This document shows positions 60,682 through 64,000 of a DNA stretch of 64,000 bases, one piece after another. Every line of letters starts with the position of its first letter. Position 1 is the stretch's first letter. The stretch spans positions 1 through 64,000 of the forward strand of contig JALNYZ010000003.1 in the NCBI GenBank assembly GCA_023229575.1, written 5' to 3'. Made by a program: the position numbers and the translations under genes. This stretch comes from Prolixibacteraceae bacterium. Lineage in GTDB: Bacteria > Bacteroidota > Bacteroidia > Bacteroidales > Prolixibacteraceae. The notes under the pieces are model-generated. The model made no database searches. It worked only from the letters and a program-made list of their open reading frames with translations, and was not told the DNA's origin.

Positions 60682-60778
60682 CATACTGGATCGAACCTAT
60701 TTATATTATTGACGGACTCCTCATTGTTCAGAAATAGTTAACAGAAATTAGGTTAAAAAACATTAAATCAACATAACG

Positions 60779-62569
60779 ATGCCCCATCTTTCTAAAATTG
60801 TATTCGTCCTTGCTTTGTTCCTCTCTTTCCAGGCAAGTGCACAGGAGAAGGAAAAGAAGAAGATCTTTACACTCAGCGGCGATATGGGGATTTGGTACGA
60901 AGGCTACGGGCTCGACAAGACCCCTGGCTCGCCCGTTCCCGATTTTTACAAGGCACGCCGCCCATGGAGTATGTTCCGGTATTCTTTGAATCCCATCTTC
61001 AACATTGGGAAATGGGAAATCCCGGTCAACTTCAATTTTAACCTGAGTCCGGGATTGAGCGGATTCAGTCCGGGGTTTGGAGGTTTCAATTCAGACCTGA
61101 ACAGTTTCAATGTCCCCGGAGCTCCGAAATTAAGTTTCTGGCAGTTCCTGACCAATCCGGCAAACAACTTTGGCCTGCGCCCAAAAATTGGAAGTACAGA
61201 GTTTGTGCTGGGCACGCAATATCTCAAATACAGCGATCTGAGTACAGGGGATCTCGGAATATTTGGGTATGGAGTTAACTTATCTCCCGGTAAATTCCGG
61301 TTGAGGTTGTTTCGCGGGGTTTCGCAAAGTCCTGTCAATTACCTGGCGCCCACGCTTATCCCGCCTTCCGACGGAATCGTTGGCGCTTACCAGCGAAACC
61401 AGTGGATGGCGCAATTCGGACTCGAAAAAGAGGGAAAATACTTTGCGGGGTTCAATGTGGTAAAATCCGTTGATAAAACTGGTTCTGTTACCTCTCCTCC
61501 CATATTTCCAATTGTTCCGCAGGAAAACATGGTTGTCAGTTTTTTGGCGCATGTCACAACCGACAAGGGTTGGAAGTACTTTGTGGAGTTGGGACAGAGC
61601 TTTTACACCCGTGACCTGAATATGCCTCTAGCAGCTTCACCGGTAGAAGATTTTAAACCTTTTATCAACACCCATACCTCCACCGGCAAGGACAATGCAG
61701 TAACACTGGGAATTCTAAAAAAGGGGAAAGATTGGGAAATTGGCACGAAATTCAACTACTACGGCGCAGGGTATTATACAGCTGGCTACCCATTTATGAA
61801 CAACGACCGGATGGAATACCTCGCGAATACCCGCTTCAATACCTGGCAAAAGAAGATGAACATAGTGGCCAGTATAGGCGAACGTTTTGGTAACCTGAGC
61901 CGCGTTTCCGGCCCCGACCTGACCAAACAGATCATCGCCAATGTGAATGTGTTTACGCAGTTTAACGACCGGTTCAGCATGAATGCCAGCTTTAACAATT
62001 TCGGCTTTAACTCGCCGGGACTTTCGGGATACAAAAGTGTAAGCAACGAACTTAGCATCAACCCGGCTTATACCTGGAGCAACTCCATCATGAGCAACCT
62101 CTTGAGTGGCACCTATACCTGGAGCAAATACAATGAAACCATTTTAAACGTAACAACGAACAACAATACCCAAACCGCTCTGATCCTGTATGTCCCGACA
62201 TTTTTCAACAAGAAGATCAGTCCGGATTTCAGCCTCATGTGGTTCAAAAATGCAACGCTTTTGATGAACCTCACCCTACTCACAGCCACCAGCGGAATGA
62301 GCTGGAAAGTGAGCAAAAAATTCAAACTAAAAGGACAATTGCAATATTGTCTCAGCACGATGGCCCCTTTCACCGCCAATAAAAATCTGCTGGCTACCGG
62401 CAGCTTTGACTGGAATATATTAAAAAAATTAACTTGGCAATTGGCTGCGACGGCAAACCTCTACCATTTCGGATCCGAGTTGCCGGGGAATTCCTTAACC
62501 CCACCTTATCCAGGCAATCCAAAATATTATGAAAGTACCCTGCGAACAGGATTGCAATACAAGTTTTAG
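60779..62569 (+). CDS. Outer-membrane beta-barrel-type protein, hypothetical
   Basis: 596 residues. Signal peptide to FQASA, then a short charged stretch (QEKEKKKIF) and strands alternating throughout, with many Asn/Gly/Phe turns, ending GLQYKF, a typical terminal barrel strand with a C-terminal Phe. No family can be named. It precedes the TANFOR-type protein and a further barrel protein in the same orientation, so an envelope assembly or secretion role is likely. Confidence 0.7.
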   Translation: MPHLSKIVFVLALFLSFQASAQEKEKKKIFTLSGDMGIWYEGYGLDKTPGSPVPDFYKARRPWSMFRYSLNPIFNIGKWEIPVNFNFNLSPGLSGFSPGFGGFNSDLNSFNVPGAPKLSFWQFLTNPANNFGLRPKIGSTEFVLGTQYLKYSDLSTGDLGIFGYGVNLSPGKFRLRLFRGVSQSPVNYLAPTLIPPSDGIVGAYQRNQWMAQFGLEKEGKYFAGFNVVKSVDKTGSVTSPPIFPIVPQENMVVSFLAHVTTDKGWKYFVELGQSFYTRDLNMPLAASPVEDFKPFINTHTSTGKDNAVTLGILKKGKDWEIGTKFNYYGAGYYTAGYPFMNNDRMEYLANTRFNTWQKKMNIVASIGERFGNLSRVSGPDLTKQIIANVNVFTQFNDRFSMNASFNNFGFNSPGLSGYKSVSNELSINPAYTWSNSIMSNLLSGTYTWSKYNETILNVTTNNNTQTALILYVPTFFNKKISPDFSLMWFKNATLLMNLTLLTATSGMSWKVSKKFKLKGQLQYCLSTMAPFTANKNLLATGSFDWNILKKLTWQLAATANLYHFGSELPGNSLTPPYPGNPKYYESTLRTGLQYKF

Positions 62570-62588
62570 AATTGATAAAATGACTCAC

Positions 62589-63488
62589 ATGAAAAAATAC
62601 TATTTTTTATTATCCTTTGGAATGCTCCTGCTGGCTCAGGTTTCCTTCGCTCAAATCACCCTTAATCTGGCGCTAAACAGCAGGCCACAACCCTATCTGT
62701 CAGACTGGGTCTATCCGATCAATGGACAGATGATCATCTCCTACCAGGAAGGGACTGTTGCACACGATCCAAATGTCAAACTAAGGACCACCCTGCTTGA
62801 CCAAAGCGGTAGTGTCATTGGAACTTCAAATATCAATGCGGCACGAATTTATACGCTAAGACCCGGAGTGAACCAGTTCACCATGGCCGATGCGTTGCAA
62901 TTGCAAAATCTGGCGCTTCCCGGAAATGTGCAGTTCCTTCTTCAGCGCACAGGACGCCTGGCCGCAGGTCAGTATCAGTTGAAGGTTGAAGTGGTGAACA
63001 GTGCCGGAGATATTGTTCTGGCCAGGCAAACCCGCCTCTTCTCCATGGTATCCTACCAGTTGCCTGTTCTGATGCAACCTGCCAATGAAGCCAGGCTGGA
63101 TGCCCGCATCGCACAAAATATCATCACCTTTCGCTGGACAAGCATCATTCCGGCATCGGCGGAGCTTACCTTTTACCGGATACAGGTTTACGAAATTCTG
63201 CCGGGACAGCAACCGATGCAGGCTTTCCGTGGCAATCGGCCGTTGTTGGACGAACCCGTATCAAGAGGCATCACCCAATATCTTTGGAGATCAAATCTGC
63301 CAATGATCGATTCGACTGCCAACCACCGGTTCATCTGGACGGTACAATCACTCGATGTGAACGGAATGCCCATCCCAACCATGGATATGACCAGTCAGGG
63401 GAGAAGTGAACCCGCCACCTTCGAAATAGTGAACCAAATGGGTAGTCTGCAAACGAACAGCAAGAATGAAGATCTAATAAATCACTGA
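62589..63488 (+). CDS. TANFOR-type secreted protein
   Basis: 299 residues from the ATG at 62589, giving the signal peptide KKYYFLLSFGMLLLAQVSFA; 62580 and 62529 are alternative starts, the latter overlapping the upstream gene. The body is two beta sandwiches: an N-terminal part with LRTTLLDQSGSVIGTSN and a C-terminal module NIITFRWTSIIPASAELTFY, ending GQQPMQAFRGNRPLLDEPV, which recurs in the 44926 gene. This matches the TANFOR group found in large Bacteroidota surface proteins. Family name is by memory, role unknown. Confidence 0.7.
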   Translation: MKKYYFLLSFGMLLLAQVSFAQITLNLALNSRPQPYLSDWVYPINGQMIISYQEGTVAHDPNVKLRTTLLDQSGSVIGTSNINAARIYTLRPGVNQFTMADALQLQNLALPGNVQFLLQRTGRLAAGQYQLKVEVVNSAGDIVLARQTRLFSMVSYQLPVLMQPANEARLDARIAQNIITFRWTSIIPASAELTFYRIQVYEILPGQQPMQAFRGNRPLLDEPVSRGITQYLWRSNLPMIDSTANHRFIWTVQSLDVNGMPIPTMDMTSQGRSEPATFEIVNQMGSLQTNSKNEDLINH

Positions 63489-63490
63489 CA

Positions 63491-64000
63491 ATGAGACAAA
63501 TAATATATATATTTTTACTTTGTTGTCTTGTTCTGCAATTGTCAGCCCAGGAGAATGAGGAGAAGAAGCCGGCAACGCTGGTTTTCCATTTTTTCTACAA
63601 TGATTTCAACACCGCTCAGCAAATCCGGACCACCTCCCTCAAGAATGTGCTTGACAACCATCTTTGGAGTAAGTTCGGTCAGATGCAAATGGGTTTTGGT
63701 TTCAACTACCTGAATGGGATCAGATCCAAGATTGACTTTGTGGCATCTTTGGATGGCAGCTCAACGGATTATCTGTACAAAGATGGTACCACTCATGGTA
63801 GCAGTGCGTTTTTATTGGATGCCAATGCCGGGGTAAACCTAAAATTGCTGACCGATCGGCACAAAGTTGTTCCCTACTTTTCAGCAGGTCTCGGCGCTTC
63901 CTTGTACAATGGCAAATCCGGTTTCTATCTGCCGTTGGGTGCAGGAATCCAGTTCAACTTGTTTAAGGAGGCCTTTGTGTTGGCCAATGTACAATACAGA
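63491..64000 (+). CDS. Outer-membrane barrel protein, possibly OmpA-type, cut by window end
   Basis: The first 170 residues are visible, open to the edge. A signal peptide (IYIFLLCCLVLQLSAQ) is followed by strands and turns such as DFNTAQQIRTTSLKNVL, FGFNYLNGIRSKIDFVASLD, and the segment VVPYFSAGLGASLYNGKSGF, IGVQFN-like GAGIQFNLF. Similar Bacteroidota proteins carry a C-terminal OmpA peptidoglycan-binding domain, which would lie beyond the window. It starts 2 bp after the TANFOR-type gene stop, so the pair is probably cotranscribed. Confidence 0.75.
   Translation, partial: MRQIIYIFLLCCLVLQLSAQENEEKKPATLVFHFFYNDFNTAQQIRTTSLKNVLDNHLWSKFGQMQMGFGFNYLNGIRSKIDFVASLDGSSTDYLYKDGTTHGSSAFLLDANAGVNLKLLTDRHKVVPYFSAGLGASLYNGKSGFYLPLGAGIQFNLFKEAFVLANVQYR

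Noticed and set aside
1..64000. tRNA, rRNA or riboswitch genes
   Set aside because: Reading the spacers on both strands showed no cloverleaf, T-loop or known aptamer core; most spacers are short or filled with repeats.

Overview
The window is chromosomal DNA of a member of the Bacteroidota; genus and order cannot be settled from sequence alone. Evidence: -7 promoter boxes of the TAnnTTTG type before dnaG, ileS and a flavoprotein gene; few Shine-Dalgarno sites; many secreted beta-barrels and lipoproteins; an ECF sigma factor coupled to a membrane/barrel protein; a propeller histidine kinase with a LytTR regulator; a zinc-less DksA-like protein; and giant RHS proteins beside a TANFOR-type protein. 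GC looks to be in the mid-40s percent by eye. I see no tRNA, rRNA, CRISPR array, transposase or integrase.

Layout. 1-3614: an unassigned leader with low-complexity repeats, then dnaG and an SDR oxidoreductase. 3885-6938: an ECF-sigma locus with two copies of one promoter motif at identical spacing, one before the sigma operon and one before a lipoprotein gene. 7180-10499: serpin, small outer-membrane protein and LVIVD-propeller lipoprotein. 10623-14092: a YhbP-like flavoprotein plus a small accessory block (DUF262-HNH protein and a divergent two-gene unit whose second member looks HEPN-like), bracketed by inverted copies of a minisatellite. 14241-19785: housekeeping run ileS, dksA-like, lspA, lspA.

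19974-39279 is a defence island. First comes a CBASS system: a divergent WYL repressor (CapW-like), a 2TM-NUDIX effector, a CD-NTase and a stand-alone E2-like protein, i.e. a short type II architecture. It has a perfect 7-5-7 operator candidate at its head and a hairpin terminator built on the same stem sequence at its tail. Next is a complete type I BREX set: XRE regulator, brxA, brxB, brxC, pglX, pglZ and brxL. Two accessory genes are embedded in it. One is a deaminase-GHKL-wHTH fusion followed by a five-unit palindrome array; the other is a DUF6088/AbiEi-like protein preceded by two long palindromes. BrxL ends in what looks like an MIT_C-type domain.

39309-44834: aldehyde dehydrogenase, LytTR regulator and propeller histidine kinase, and a small protein. 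44926-64000: a secreted-protein locus with a Cys-rich module protein, two giant RHS-class proteins (1982 and 2515 aa), an outer-membrane barrel, a TANFOR-type protein sharing a module with the first gene, and a barrel protein cut by the window end.

Most interesting: the deaminase-GHKL fusion inside BREX, the palindrome array before pglZ, the short type II CBASS with its operator, the BrxL C-terminal swap, and the paired ECF promoters.
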